Below are positions 20,964 through 32,000 of a DNA stretch of 64,000 nucleotides, in pieces. Every line of letters begins with the position of its first letter. Within the stretch, counting starts at the first letter, position 1. This stretch comes from Morchella semilibera (lineage: Eukaryota > Ascomycota > Pezizomycetes > Pezizales > Morchellaceae): positions 124,001 to 188,000 of the forward strand of contig WBVU01000010.1 in assembly GCA_009192285.1 (NCBI GenBank). The letters are read 5' to 3'. The translations under genes were made by a program, and so were the position numbers. The notes under the pieces are model-generated. The model searched no databases and was not told the origin of the DNA. It saw nothing but the letters and a program-made list of their open reading frames with translations.

Positions 20964-23900
20964 CTAAAATAATTCGGGCACATTCTTCCACTCTCCCTTA
21001 GCTCTTTGCTCCCAATAACCATCTTCCCCGGTTTTCATTTTCCATATTTCCTCATTCTCATACTCTCTCACTTTAGTAAACCACCTAGGTTGCCATTGTT
21101 CTCCATTATCTTCCATTTCCTTCCTACGTTGTCTTTGACCCTCCTCTAACCGCACCTTTTCTTCCTCTGCCTCATCCAATTTCCCTTCTTCCACCATTCT
21201 CTGGTCAGGCCGGAGGCGCGTATCAGTAATCGGAATACGCCCCTTTTCAATAGGTGTGATCTCGTTTAATGTAGCCGCAAAACGAGTGAACCCATAGCGC
21301 GTATTTGACGCTTCTACAAGTTCACCCACGCTCCAAACGACCTTATTATCTGGCTGCATTACAAGCTCCTCTGTCCATTTTCCAACCAGGGAGAGTGGAT
21401 AAGGCTCTCCATCGACATTGAAAGCCTGTATAGTAAGATCTTCGCTTCTTCCAGCAAACATTCCTTTGTTCGCCTTGAAGGTGACGGTGGCCTTCTCACC
21501 AGTATTTTCGTGATGAATCGTCATGGTACCCACAGGCTCTACATATTTCTCCCCTGCAATGATGTTTCGAAGGAAGCTCGTTGCAATGGTCCAAGAATAA
21601 GAGTCTCCGGTGGTTGGGAAGTGAATCCGTACCCGACCAGACGTATTGAGTTCGGCAGATTTACCCCAAAACTTTTGGGTTGGCATCGGGCATTGGGTGA
21701 ACGTCCATAGTTGAGATTCTGCATGACAGGCCATGATCACAGGCCGGTGACAGACCTTTTCAGCAATGAAACGAAAACCTAGAAATGAATTAGTTTTAAC
21801 TTTTGTAGCACGACGAGAAACTACATACCTTTATCTTCCCGGACTAATTCAAATGTCTCGCCTAACATTGGATTAAACGGTTTGCGAATCGAACGGTCTT
21901 TCACTCTGCTATTAGAGAACGAACTTGTCGCAAATGCAGCGACATACAGCAATCTCTCGCCTTGTTCATTTGATACATTTATAGCTCGATCGAGCAGCTC
22001 TGAATACTCCAGTTGTTCTGCAAGTCTCTGTAAAAGGCTTGTAGGTTCGTTTGCTGACACCGGCATTGCAATCGTCGATAAATCCTTGCCCACATTTTTT
22101 CTCAAAAACCCAATTAAACTTGGAGGCAGAACTGTTGGAGGAGGGACCAACTCTCGTCTCTTGACTGGTTCACAAGGCAGGGGCTTTAAATTTCTAACGC
22201 CCCCTTCCTCCACAACATCTTGGGCCTCCTGGTCTATTTTTTCGCTGTCCCTTCTCTTATTGCCGTCAAAGCTGTCATCTTCTGCGTCGCTTTCGTCATC
22301 ATCTGTTGCAGCCCCTTCGTCTTGTGCGCTCTCGTTCTGATCGTCGTTTAGCATTACAACTTTCCCACGCTCCGCGTCATTCAAAGCATCTTCTGCATCA
22401 AAGAACTCATCGTCGCCATCAGATTCCATACCCATACTCATTCTAGACACTCTCTTAGACAATCGATGCGTCATAGGCGATGGAGCTCTGATGGTCGACA
22501 TGCGATGCATATATCTCCGTTGTTTGTTCTCCGCCACTAACCGTGAAAAGTCTTCAACTACTGAATCTAATCCAGATAATATAGCTTTGAGATGTACACT
22601 CATATTCTCGCCGCGATGTAAAACCTCAGAAGATCCGTCCGGAGAGGTAGTTGCCATTGCAGCAGAACCTGTTAGACCAGCAACGGAACTCACCGACATG
22701 TTCCTCCCTACATCCCGGGGTTGTAGAGTGGTTGGGCTAGGTGCCCCTTGGCCTCCGTTACCTTTACGTTTCCAAAAAGGCCGGCGTTCTTCCATCGGTG
22801 ATACCGACATAATTGAAGCTGCCGAACTAGCCAGACCCCCACCAGATGTACTTGGCCGGGGAGAACTGGGTTCTGGGGCCGTCGCAAGTCTTCGCACAGC
22901 ATCCCGTATGCCTGAAACTCTCCCGACCAGAGCCTCCACATCTGCCCACCCCCCAGCTTCTAACTGTCCCCTAGGAATAGAATCCACCCTTTGTGGTTGT
23001 AAAGGTGGCACAGTATCCTCGTCGCCGGTAGTACCAGCTTTCAAAGCTTGTTGTGTAGCCCGTTCTAAGGCTGTCTTCCATCTTTCCCAGTCCTGTTCAT
23101 CATTTGCCCTAAGATGCCAAACCTCTGCGCCTGAATCTATACAAATTTCCTTGTCATGCTGATTTGCGCTAGTCACCGCCAACGAGAGTGGTATTGCGCC
23201 ACGGAGAGTCGAAGATTCGGGATTCAAATAGTAAGACAGCGTTGAGGAGGTGAAGTCAAGCGAGAAGAACCGGCGGGCATAACCTTGGTGCCTTTTACGT
23301 TTTCGCTTCTTGAGTACACCAGTCAGAAAGCCACTATTCGTTCCTCCATAGACACTATCATTGCGGGGCTGCTGCATGATAGACATAGTTTCAACCGATG
23401 CATTCGAGCCAATCATAAGAGTCGGTGTGTTATTCAATGAGAGGGAGGTTGTAGACATCATTGCAGGGTTGGAGTCGTAATGATGGAGTGCATGGGAAGC
23501 TGGGGGTGCGGAATTCGATGGGTATGTGAGAAGTACAAGGGTGGCTTGCTTTGCGATTTGTTTCGAGAAAGTATTATCGAATACCTATATATTCTTGTTA
23601 AAGCTATTTCTAGATATTTAGTCAGAGAATCGGTGACATACAAGTGCATACATTCCGCCCTCCTTCACCGCGTAAGTTCCTGTGGTAACCTTCTCGGCCT
23701 CACATTTTCCGTGCCAGTAGACATCAAGCAGTCCAGCTGTATGAAGTCTCTCGATACAATCACCTTCGTTACTTCTCCCCCTAGAGTTTGTAGGCCTGCG
23801 TTCTTTAGTCGAGATGGAAGTCTCATCAGAGCGCGCAGTAGAAGGTGGTTGGAGTGATGACGAAGAACCCTGACCCCCGGCCGTTGGATGTTTAAAGATT

Positions 23901-24144
23901 CCGAAGTTCCTGGGCAGCCCCTAGTTAGATAAAACTGTTATGGGGAGGTCAGCGAGGGATGAGAGTAACTAACAGCGACTTCTTCGACGGGTGTATACTC
24001 CAGGAGATTGTATAGTTCTTAGGACAATCCACCCAGCGAATAAAGTAGCTCTAAGTAACCACGGAAGCATCAGCAACGTGGTATCTCGGGGGAGCTGCTT
24101 AGCAAACTTACCTTACTAGGGACTTCAAGCTGTTCCATAGCCAT
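20964..24144 (-). CDS. OSH3: Osh3-type oxysterol-binding protein (GOLD-PH-FFAT-ORD)
   Basis: Five exons on the reverse strand: 24144-24112, 24050-23974, 23909-23642, 23584-21829 and 21778-20964, giving 982 residues. The N terminus MAMEQLEVPSK, SYFIRWVDCPKNYTISWSI and LNFGIFKHP form the GOLD domain of Osh3 homologues. A PH domain covers ~210-305 (GFLTGVLKKRKRKR, RRFFSLDF). An FFAT motif for binding the ER receptor VAP/Scs2 is at ~519-525 (EFFDAED). The lipid-binding ORD is ~600-960, with PFNPMLGETFELV, MPTQKFWGKSAE and FTRFAATLNE. The OSBP fingerprint, usually EQVSHHPP, reads EKVCHRPV here; Osh3 homologues are known to vary here (SHRP). The protein likely moves phosphoinositide or sterol at ER-plasma-membrane contacts. 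The first three exons are short and easily missed by gene finders. Confidence 0.92.
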
Positions 24145-26498
24145 CTTAAGTTTGGGTGGGGTTGCCGTCAACCGCTATTGGCAGGTAGTAGTTTGTATTT
24201 GGAGAGACGGGTGGTGAATTCTATGAGAATAACAAAGGAATAATAATTCAGAGAGTCCCACAGAGGTGGATGGTGAGGAGGATGTAAAGATGATAGGAGA
24301 AGACAAATCGGATTGATGGATTTCGTGTTTGTGGCTGGCTTGGTCTGTGCCGTGGCCGAAATAAGGATAACTACTTTCACTACTGACTGACACAACTGCG
24401 CCGTTGCAGGATGTAAAAGTGCGGCTGAGATACATCCAGTAGGTACAATATAGAATGCACCGTTTTATACTACTACGTATTGATGACCATACTTTTGAGA
24501 TATCCTCGTTTATCTGCACATGACGGACGTCTCGATAAAAATGAATTCCTGTGATGAAGCTGCACATATGTACCCCTCAACTCGTAAGATTGCTTGCCGT
24601 GATTCTTTCAACGTCCGTGTGTCAGATTATGATCCTAGTACGTCTGTCTATCAACACAGGTAATCAATCACCAGGGCAGATCCCGGCCAGTATAATAACG
24701 TGCACTGATAATCATAGGATCTCTCCAAGTCGATCCCGGAAACCATCGCCCCGTTCCCGTGCAGCCAGTACCTACATATCGTAAAGGCACAGTTAATCAC
24801 TGGTTTATATATATGCCGAAACATCCACCGTTGACGGTTTAGCCTCCTTTCAAGTCGATCGGTAACCTTCTGGCATGCAGTTAGTGTACTGGCGCCGGTA
24901 AGAATGAAACTATGGAGCATCTCCATGGTATAATATTTCGGGTTGACTAAGAAAATTAAGGTGAGACGCTAAAAAAATCCCCCTGAGTGGTCGAATCATT
25001 GAGTATACATAGTAAGGGATCCCAGTGATCTTGTGTGGTTTGTTTAAGGCGCAGTTTAGGGTCCAAATTGGCTGTGAATGATCATCTGTCAAGGGTCACA
25101 TAAAAAAAAACCATCAACCATCCTGTCTCTTTTCTCCCTTGGGATGCGTACGCGTACGTCCTATGTCGACTCGTATTCGTATCCGCATAGCACAAATAAA
25201 CGGCTTGGATTGTCCGTCAATTTCTCATTTATAAAGTACATGTAGTCTCCGTATATGTATAATTATTAAGATCATACAAGTAATAAAAGATTACCATATA
25301 CCTATAGCCAAGTACATATAGTATACATAGTACCTCTCTTTATATATATTCAGCCATATTATAGCGCCGTGTATGCATTTAATCGAGTACCAATTCCCAA
25401 CCATTAAGCCGGAAGTAGCGGCACCGACTTTAATCCTGCAGGCCTAGCTAGAGGTGAATGATCTAATGCCAACAAAATAGAATCATAGAATATCACTCGA
25501 TTCGTTCTCCGCTGCCCGCAGCTTGTTCCCAACCGATTGACAGACCGACGCACGCAATCGCGCGACCTGAATTAAATATGTTTTCCCTATAACCTTAGCT
25601 ACAAATGAAGCTCGCAAGCTCGAAATCTCTTAGCAGTGAGCGCTTAAGTAAAAACATTAATATCTCAAGACTAAGGGGAAACGTACGACAAACCTGGAGC
25701 TACATTACCTCTTAGGACAAGCTACTTATAAGCGCCCGTACTTCAATGATCCGGCATTATAGGCTCTGGTAACGAACCGAAATTTGTGCATCCTCAAGCT
25801 GGTAGCTCTTTTTACAGGGTGTAACATCATGCAAGGCCTCTCGATTAAATACATGTACCATCCTACTTGGCATGCTTCTAGCCGAGACATGTTACAAGAT
25901 AGCTCCACCCGTCCATTTAACCGCTTGACAGTAGGTCTAGAGGCTGTCGATCATATAGACAACCTGATCAAGTTTTAGCTACATGTGTGCGTAGGCCTGC
26001 CCCAATTTTGGTGACTCGAGTCGTCCATTACATAGGTTGGCAAAGATGCTTCAGACGTCAATCCAGAAGGTCCTGAGTTATGGTGATAATGATATGGATA
26101 TTGCAACAGATATGGGGATTATTAATAAATATCAACTTCTAGCTTCATGAGGTGCTAGAGAGTCACCTTTAGACTGTAGCTCCAAGAGTCCCCGAGGTAC
26201 TCTTATCCCGTTCTTTCCATGGGAAAGAAATACTCAACCATAAAGCACTGTTTTATATTTGCTCAATCGCAAGCTACGGCAGCTGGGAGAATAAAACGTG
26301 GCTGTCGGTATCATAGAATATCACTCGAATGTCGAGACCCACACCCCCCCCCGAATATAGTTAGGTTATAATAAGATAAAAGAGGGTAGGTTTGGTTTGA
26401 ATACAGAATGATAAAACCGAAATCTATACCAATAAAATTCTGTAAATGATCTAGGTGTAATAACTAGTATCGGCTCTGTGTTCTATAAGGCTATTAAT
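24145..26498. other. Intergenic, about 2.4 kb
   Basis: The proximal part is the promoter of the Osh3-type gene. It holds TACATGTA at 25237-25244 and 25850-25857, a palindromic GCGTACGCGTACG near 25145, and two copies of an identical 19-mer (25482-25500 and 26310-26328). A C10 tract is near 26344. No coding sequence is supported; the short frames at 25726-25978 lie opposite each other and have no family features. Confidence 0.5.
25482..26328. repeat. Exact 19-bp direct repeat pair bounding 809 bp
   Basis: The 19-mer ATCATAGAATATCACTCGA occurs at 25482-25500 and again at 26310-26328 in the same orientation. The flanks are unrelated. No transposon gene is visible between the copies. Confidence 0.7.
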
Positions 26499-27322
26499 CT
26501 ACCCTACCACAGTTCCCGTCCAGATCCCCCGGACTCCATTACTGATCATGATCACTTCTCCCACCTTAATACTTTCCTTCCTCACGGCTCCCTCCCTCAC
26601 CATTCCCTTCTCTAATAACCACCTCCTGGTAGTCCCATGATTCCCTCCGGACTCCAGTGATGGTGTAAGCCACCCTCCATCCCGCCAGAAGTACACACTC
26701 GTCATACTCCCCTCCATCACCAGTCCGTCCTCGTTCCACAGGACCACCTCCACGGTATCGGTATAGCTGACTATGCCAGCGCGGAGACGTGCAGCATCGT
26801 AGTGACCCCGGAAAGTAGTTTTATGTGATGTGAACGAAGAGGCGGGGGTGGGGATTGTATCTATGCGTACTTCCCAGAGGGGAGGAGAAGAGAGAGAGGC
26901 GGGGTTCGGGAGAGTATTTGGGAAAAACGTAGTGATTAGGACGGGGGGAATTTGGCCCGTCGTAATACTAAGCTTTCCCTCGGGTGAAAGGACGGTTCGA
27001 ACCTGGCAGTTTGCTTAGGTTAATATAGTTATTATGGGAATCACTTGTAGAACGGCACCCTTGATGGAAACGCTTGCGCTCCTACAGCATCTTCACATGC
27101 CCGTCGAAATTCGTTGAGGTCCTCAAGTGACGCTGTTACAGTCTCAGGCCATCCGAAATGGCGTGCCGCACGGACCATGCGGTCACGGTGGTATTCAAGG
27201 AGGTAGAACGGGCATGGAGTTGTGGAGCCTGAGGCAGCAGTGTTCTCGGGAGATTCTAGAAGGAGTAGGTCGTGTCTGAGAGAGGAAAAGAGAGAGAACC
27301 CATGTTCTTCCGTAGAAGTCAT
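26499..27322 (-). CDS. ABZ2: 4-amino-4-deoxychorismate lyase (class IV aminotransferase fold)
   Basis: Two exons on the reverse strand, 27322-27059 and 27002-26499, give 255 residues. The fold type IV PLP lysine is K149 in TSHKTTFRGHYDAARL, which matches the HKTxxRxxYD pattern of fungal aminodeoxychorismate lyases. VVLWNEDGLVMEGSMTSVYF and GNHGTTRRWLLEKG form the cofactor- and substrate-binding part. The enzyme makes p-aminobenzoate for folate. The donor is uncertain: continuity (FPSR-VRTVLSPEGK) requires GTGCCG, an unusual donor, with acceptor TGCCAG; a nearby GTGATT donor would give the wrong phase. The distal class IV transaminase relatives could not be excluded from sequence alone. Confidence 0.82.
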
Positions 27323-29094
27323 GATGAAGCTATTTTTAGGTACGTATTTGGGGGCGTTTGGGGGGTATGGTGTTGCTACATACGATGTCTGAGGTCTGGG
27401 CTAGCTTTTAATTATGAAGTCGATTACTTTTAGCATCGGTTACTATCAACACCAAGTGCTGTCGTTATATTATTTGGGGAAATGTGCGCAAGCTCTCATT
27501 GGATATTGTCCAATATCATTCTTGAATTTTTGAGCCCTAGTGTAAACGCATATAGGGTATCCCCCATGCGCCGGCCTGAGCAGAATCTTCATAATTACAT
27601 GTACTGTATGTATATAAGTTTCTTCCGAGCCATTCAAGGCAAGGCAGAGCCGCATTTCACACTTCCTCCCCACACTGAACCTGCAAATCAAATTAAACAA
27701 GACAATCTAGAAAGAGACGGGATGCATGCTCACAACACCCTTTCCCATCAGGTTTGGGCCGACGTCACCTTAAAGCGGGCGGTGCATGCCAGGGATCTTT
27801 GTCAGATACCTACATGTACTTAATTGCATAGTGTGGAAGGTACATAATGATAATTGTACCGACCATGAGTATGGGAGAGAATGGGAAGTTCGTGGCAAAT
27901 GGTGGAGATTTTTCTAAAGTAGTGGGGTGGGCCCATGAGATAAAATAGCGCCTTGTAAAGATTTGACAGCCAAGCTATTTCCCGTCAATCTCTTCTTTGA
28001 ACCCTTACCTTGGAACCCTTTTGTTTGGCACATCTCAGTCAGTATAGGGAATTGTTTCTCTACAGAAGAGGGCTCTCAAGAACCTCAGATCGGATATCCC
28101 AAGTAACGTGGTGCCCCCATTGGGGAATTAGGGACACAGTACCAGCCACAGTCGCAATCTCCGTTGCCGGCCGGAGCTTTGTCGCGTGTCGTCCGTGCAG
28201 ACTGAGAACCCTTGGGCAACCCGTGTTCTGCGTGCGTATTTTCGGGGGGGTATCGGGTCTCGAGTACAGTCTCCAGCCATTCTATCTTGGCTAGCCAAGG
28301 AGGATCAAAAGGGAGAAGAGAGAGCTCTTGGGAATGCTTTAGCTGATTGGCTAGGGGTGGTAGTGCTTCGTCTCTCGTACTTGCCCTCGCTCTCGCTGCC
28401 TGTTACTGTTCACCTTCTTGACTGTCCGTGCTTGCTATCTGTGCCTGTCTTAAGCAGTCTGTGCTTGAGATTCCCAAGGGCGTCTGGTAGAGTGTGAGAA
28501 TTACTGCCCATCTATTCTTCCAGCCTTTCCTTTTCTCATAACCTTTTTTTTTCGGAGTGTGTGTGTAGCTTTGTCCGTCGTATATGACGTGAACAAGGTC
28601 AGGGTTTCAGCTAAACGCGCGAAGGTTTGGGAGTTGGGTGTTTAGTGATTAAGTCTCGAGTGGATTAAGTGCGCGGAGTAAAAGAGTGAGTAGGTGTGAG
28701 CATAGAAAAAGAGGGAGAGAGGGTGGTCAATCCACTTCCCTTCCCCCCCCCCCCCCTGGGTTGGTTCGAATCCCGTTCTTCAGCTGCCTCTTCTACCTCT
28801 GTTATCTACTATCTATCTACTATCCGGCCCAGCATAGTCCTTGGTCTCTTTTCCATTCAACCTTCTCAGTTTTATCCTTATTCATTATCTTTATTCTAGA
28901 TCTCTTAAAGCTAATTCTCCAAAGCTTTATTTAGCCACCCCCTGCGTTCGGATCATCTCCCTTTCCCTCCCTCCCCACTTGTCACCAGTAGTTGACAGCT
29001 CGGGTCTTTTATCCCACCCCCTTCGGCCCGACTGTGGGTGTCTACTGTAATTAAAGAACCTTCCGATCGACATCCCGAGATCGTGCCCGCAACC
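27323..29094. other. Divergent intergenic region, about 1.8 kb
   Basis: This separates the aminodeoxychorismate lyase (-) and phospholipase D (+). It holds TACATGTA at 27596-27603 and 27811-27818, and a C14 tract at 28743-28756. The pyrimidine-rich stretch 28740-29000 directly before the phospholipase D start is typical of a fungal core promoter/5' UTR. No gene is supported. Confidence 0.5.
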
Positions 29095-32000
29095 ATGGAA
29101 ACCTCTACCAAACTATCGGATCCCCCCAAGGGGGACGTCAATAACGATGGAGAAAAACAGCAGCACCAAAAACGTACCCTACTTGCCCCCATAGCACTGA
29201 ATGCTCCAATACCTACTATTAGCATGAACGGAAGCTCAACTCCACCAATAGAAGGCCGGAGGAGCCCAATCCCGCGTTCAAATCGCAACTCAACAATCTC
29301 AAACCGCAACTCTATTATTTCTAATCGCAACTCGACAATCTCCAATCGCAACTCCCTATCGAATTTCGACTCTTCGCCAATGCTCCGAAGCTATTCCACG
29401 CCAGGTGGGATTTCAGATGACTTCCTGGAGGACATGGAACCACCGCCAGTTATTCCCGCAGCTATTGAGGAGGGTGCATCGCCGCGCCGCTCGCGCCCGA
29501 GCTCACCCCATAGTATACGTACGGAGAATGAGGAGGACACACGTGGGGGCTACACGACACCCAGGCGACGTGGTTCTGGCACGTCAGAGTCTACAACAGC
29601 ATGGGACATGTCCCCTGGAGGGGCCAGTTCTATTGGTAGAAATAGCGATGCAGGGCCGGTAACAACAGCTGCACGCGCTCGTAAGCGAGTTGGAATGTTC
29701 TTTAGCGGTCTTGGTGGGGAAAACCCTTCTACAACTTCACTGGATGATGAGGTGGCATATGATGGGTCTGCAACTCCAGGTTCTAGGATGAGCGCGAATT
29801 ATACAAGGAGAGGCGGAGCTGGTGACTATTCTGGAGATGAAACAGAAACACCAATTGCCGCGAAGAAAACTGGCTTTTTCTCAAAGTTGAAACATCTGGG
29901 GCATGGGAGTCATGGTAGAACGCTTTCTGGGTGGACAGTCGATTCAATGGATGATGGAGCACAAACCCCTGGCGGACCTCTCACACCCGCCGTGTACTCA
30001 CCAGCTATTGGAGGTATTCCGGACGAGGATGAGGAATATACTGATATGGAGGATCACAGAAGGTCTATGAGCCAATACTCGGCTGTTGCTGGAGCAAGGA
30101 CAGCCCCTGGGACCCCAAAACATCCTACCCCACAACGGAGAGCCACGATAACCGACGGCGAAGATGTGAGGACCCACGATCGGAGTTCCAGAGCAAGCTA
30201 TAATCGCAGGTCTTCCTTTAGAAGAATAACCCAGTTTAGCCACCGCCGGTCGGTTGACGGCGCAGAAGGAGTGGGAGGAATACCGCTATCACCCGGGACG
30301 CCCGGAATCGGAGGCTACCAAAGTACTTCAGCAGCCAAATGGAAGGCTCTTAAGGCCGGTATTAGAATGATGGGTCAGCGTAAGAAAGAGGAGTCAAAGA
30401 TTGACCGCGAAAAATCGGCCGAGTTGATGGCCGAGCTGACTGCAGCGACACCAGCGGTGGTCATCTTTGCGAGCATGTTCCAGCGAGACGAGCACGGAAA
30501 TAAACGAATACCTATTTTACTAGAACAATTAAAGGTCAAGATCTCGGATTCAGACAAGAACCCATCGAAGAACACTGGCAGAACACATGCAGTATTTAGA
30601 ATAGAATTGGAGTATGGATCTGGTATCACACGGATGAAGTGGGTTATCTATCGAGAGTTCCGTGACTTCTTTAATCTTCACTCGAGATATCGTCTGGCAG
30701 ATATAAGCAACACTACATTCAGCGGCAAAGAAGCTCATAAATTGCCAAAATTCCCCCGAGCCACAATTCCATATCTAAGAGGAGTGAGAGGTCTGGGAAG
30801 TGATGATGAGGATGACTCTTCGGCCAGTGGCGGCGATACCGCGACAGCTACTACAACAAGTCCGGGCAAGAAGCGGCCAAAACATGTACGCCGCAAATCG
30901 TCTTCTGTTGCAGGCGAACATCTCAATACTGGCATTGCCACCGGTCTTGCGGCCGGACTGGGCACATTGACTGCGCCAATCGGAGGTGCTGGAGGTATGG
31001 GTACAGTGCCCGCCGCTGGCAGAAAGGATGGGTTCGCAATGAAGCAGAGGCAACAATTAGAAGAATACCTCCGACGGCTTATTCGTATCATGATCTTCAG
31101 GCCTGATTCCAATCGGTTGTGTAAATTTCTGGAGCTTTCTGCCCTTGGTGTTAGGCTTGCAGCGGAGGACAGCTACCATGGGAAAGAAGGATATCTCATT
31201 ATCCGCTCAGCAAAGGGAAGTGACTTTAGAAGAGTGTGGAACCCCGCAGCAATGGCAAAGCGACATTCTCCAAAGTGGTTCTTGGTACGGCACAGCTACA
31301 TCGTGTGTGTTGACTCCCCGGAGGAAATGAATATCTATGATGTCTTCTTGGTAGATTCCGATTTTGAGGTAGACGCAAAGAAGTTTCTTAGGAAGAAGCC
31401 GAAAGATCTTGCAGTTGCCCCGAGCAACCCAGCCCACCCGCAGCATCATAGCCTCACCATCAAGAATGCCGAAAGGCAGCTTAAGTTGTTGGCAAAAAAC
31501 GAGAGGCAGTTGCAACAGTTTCACGAGAGTATTACGAACATGATGCAGAATACGATATGGAGTGAAACGCAGAGATTCAAAAGTTTTGCGCCAGTGAGGA
31601 AGGGTGTATTCGCACAATGGCTTGTAGACGGTAGAGATTACATGTGGAATGTCAGCAGAGCTATCAGCATGGCAAAAGATGTCATCTATATTCATGATTG
31701 GTGGCTATCTCCGGAACTGGTAGGCCGCTTTATTTGTTTTCATTCATTGCTAATACTGATTGAGGATTATTTGTCTAGTACCTGCGCCGACCTGCTGCAG
31801 TCTCACAAAAATGGCGTCTCGACCGTCTTCTCCAAAGAAAAGCTCAGGAGGGTGTTAAGATCTTCGTCATAGTTTATCGTAACATTGGCGCCGCAGTTCC
31901 TATTGATTCTGCTTACACTAAATACTCACTCCTTGATCTCCATCCTAATGTCTTTGTTCAGCGTTCACCCAACCAGATCCGACAGGCCACTTTCTTCTGG

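Noticed and set aside
25482-26328. Terminal repeats of a full transposon
   Set aside because: No coding part and no target-site duplication; only the 19-mer pair is supported.
28755-28775. GGTTCGAATCC, a tRNA B-box-like sequence
   Set aside because: No matching T stem, A box or acceptor stem around it; it sits in a C-tract-rich promoter region.
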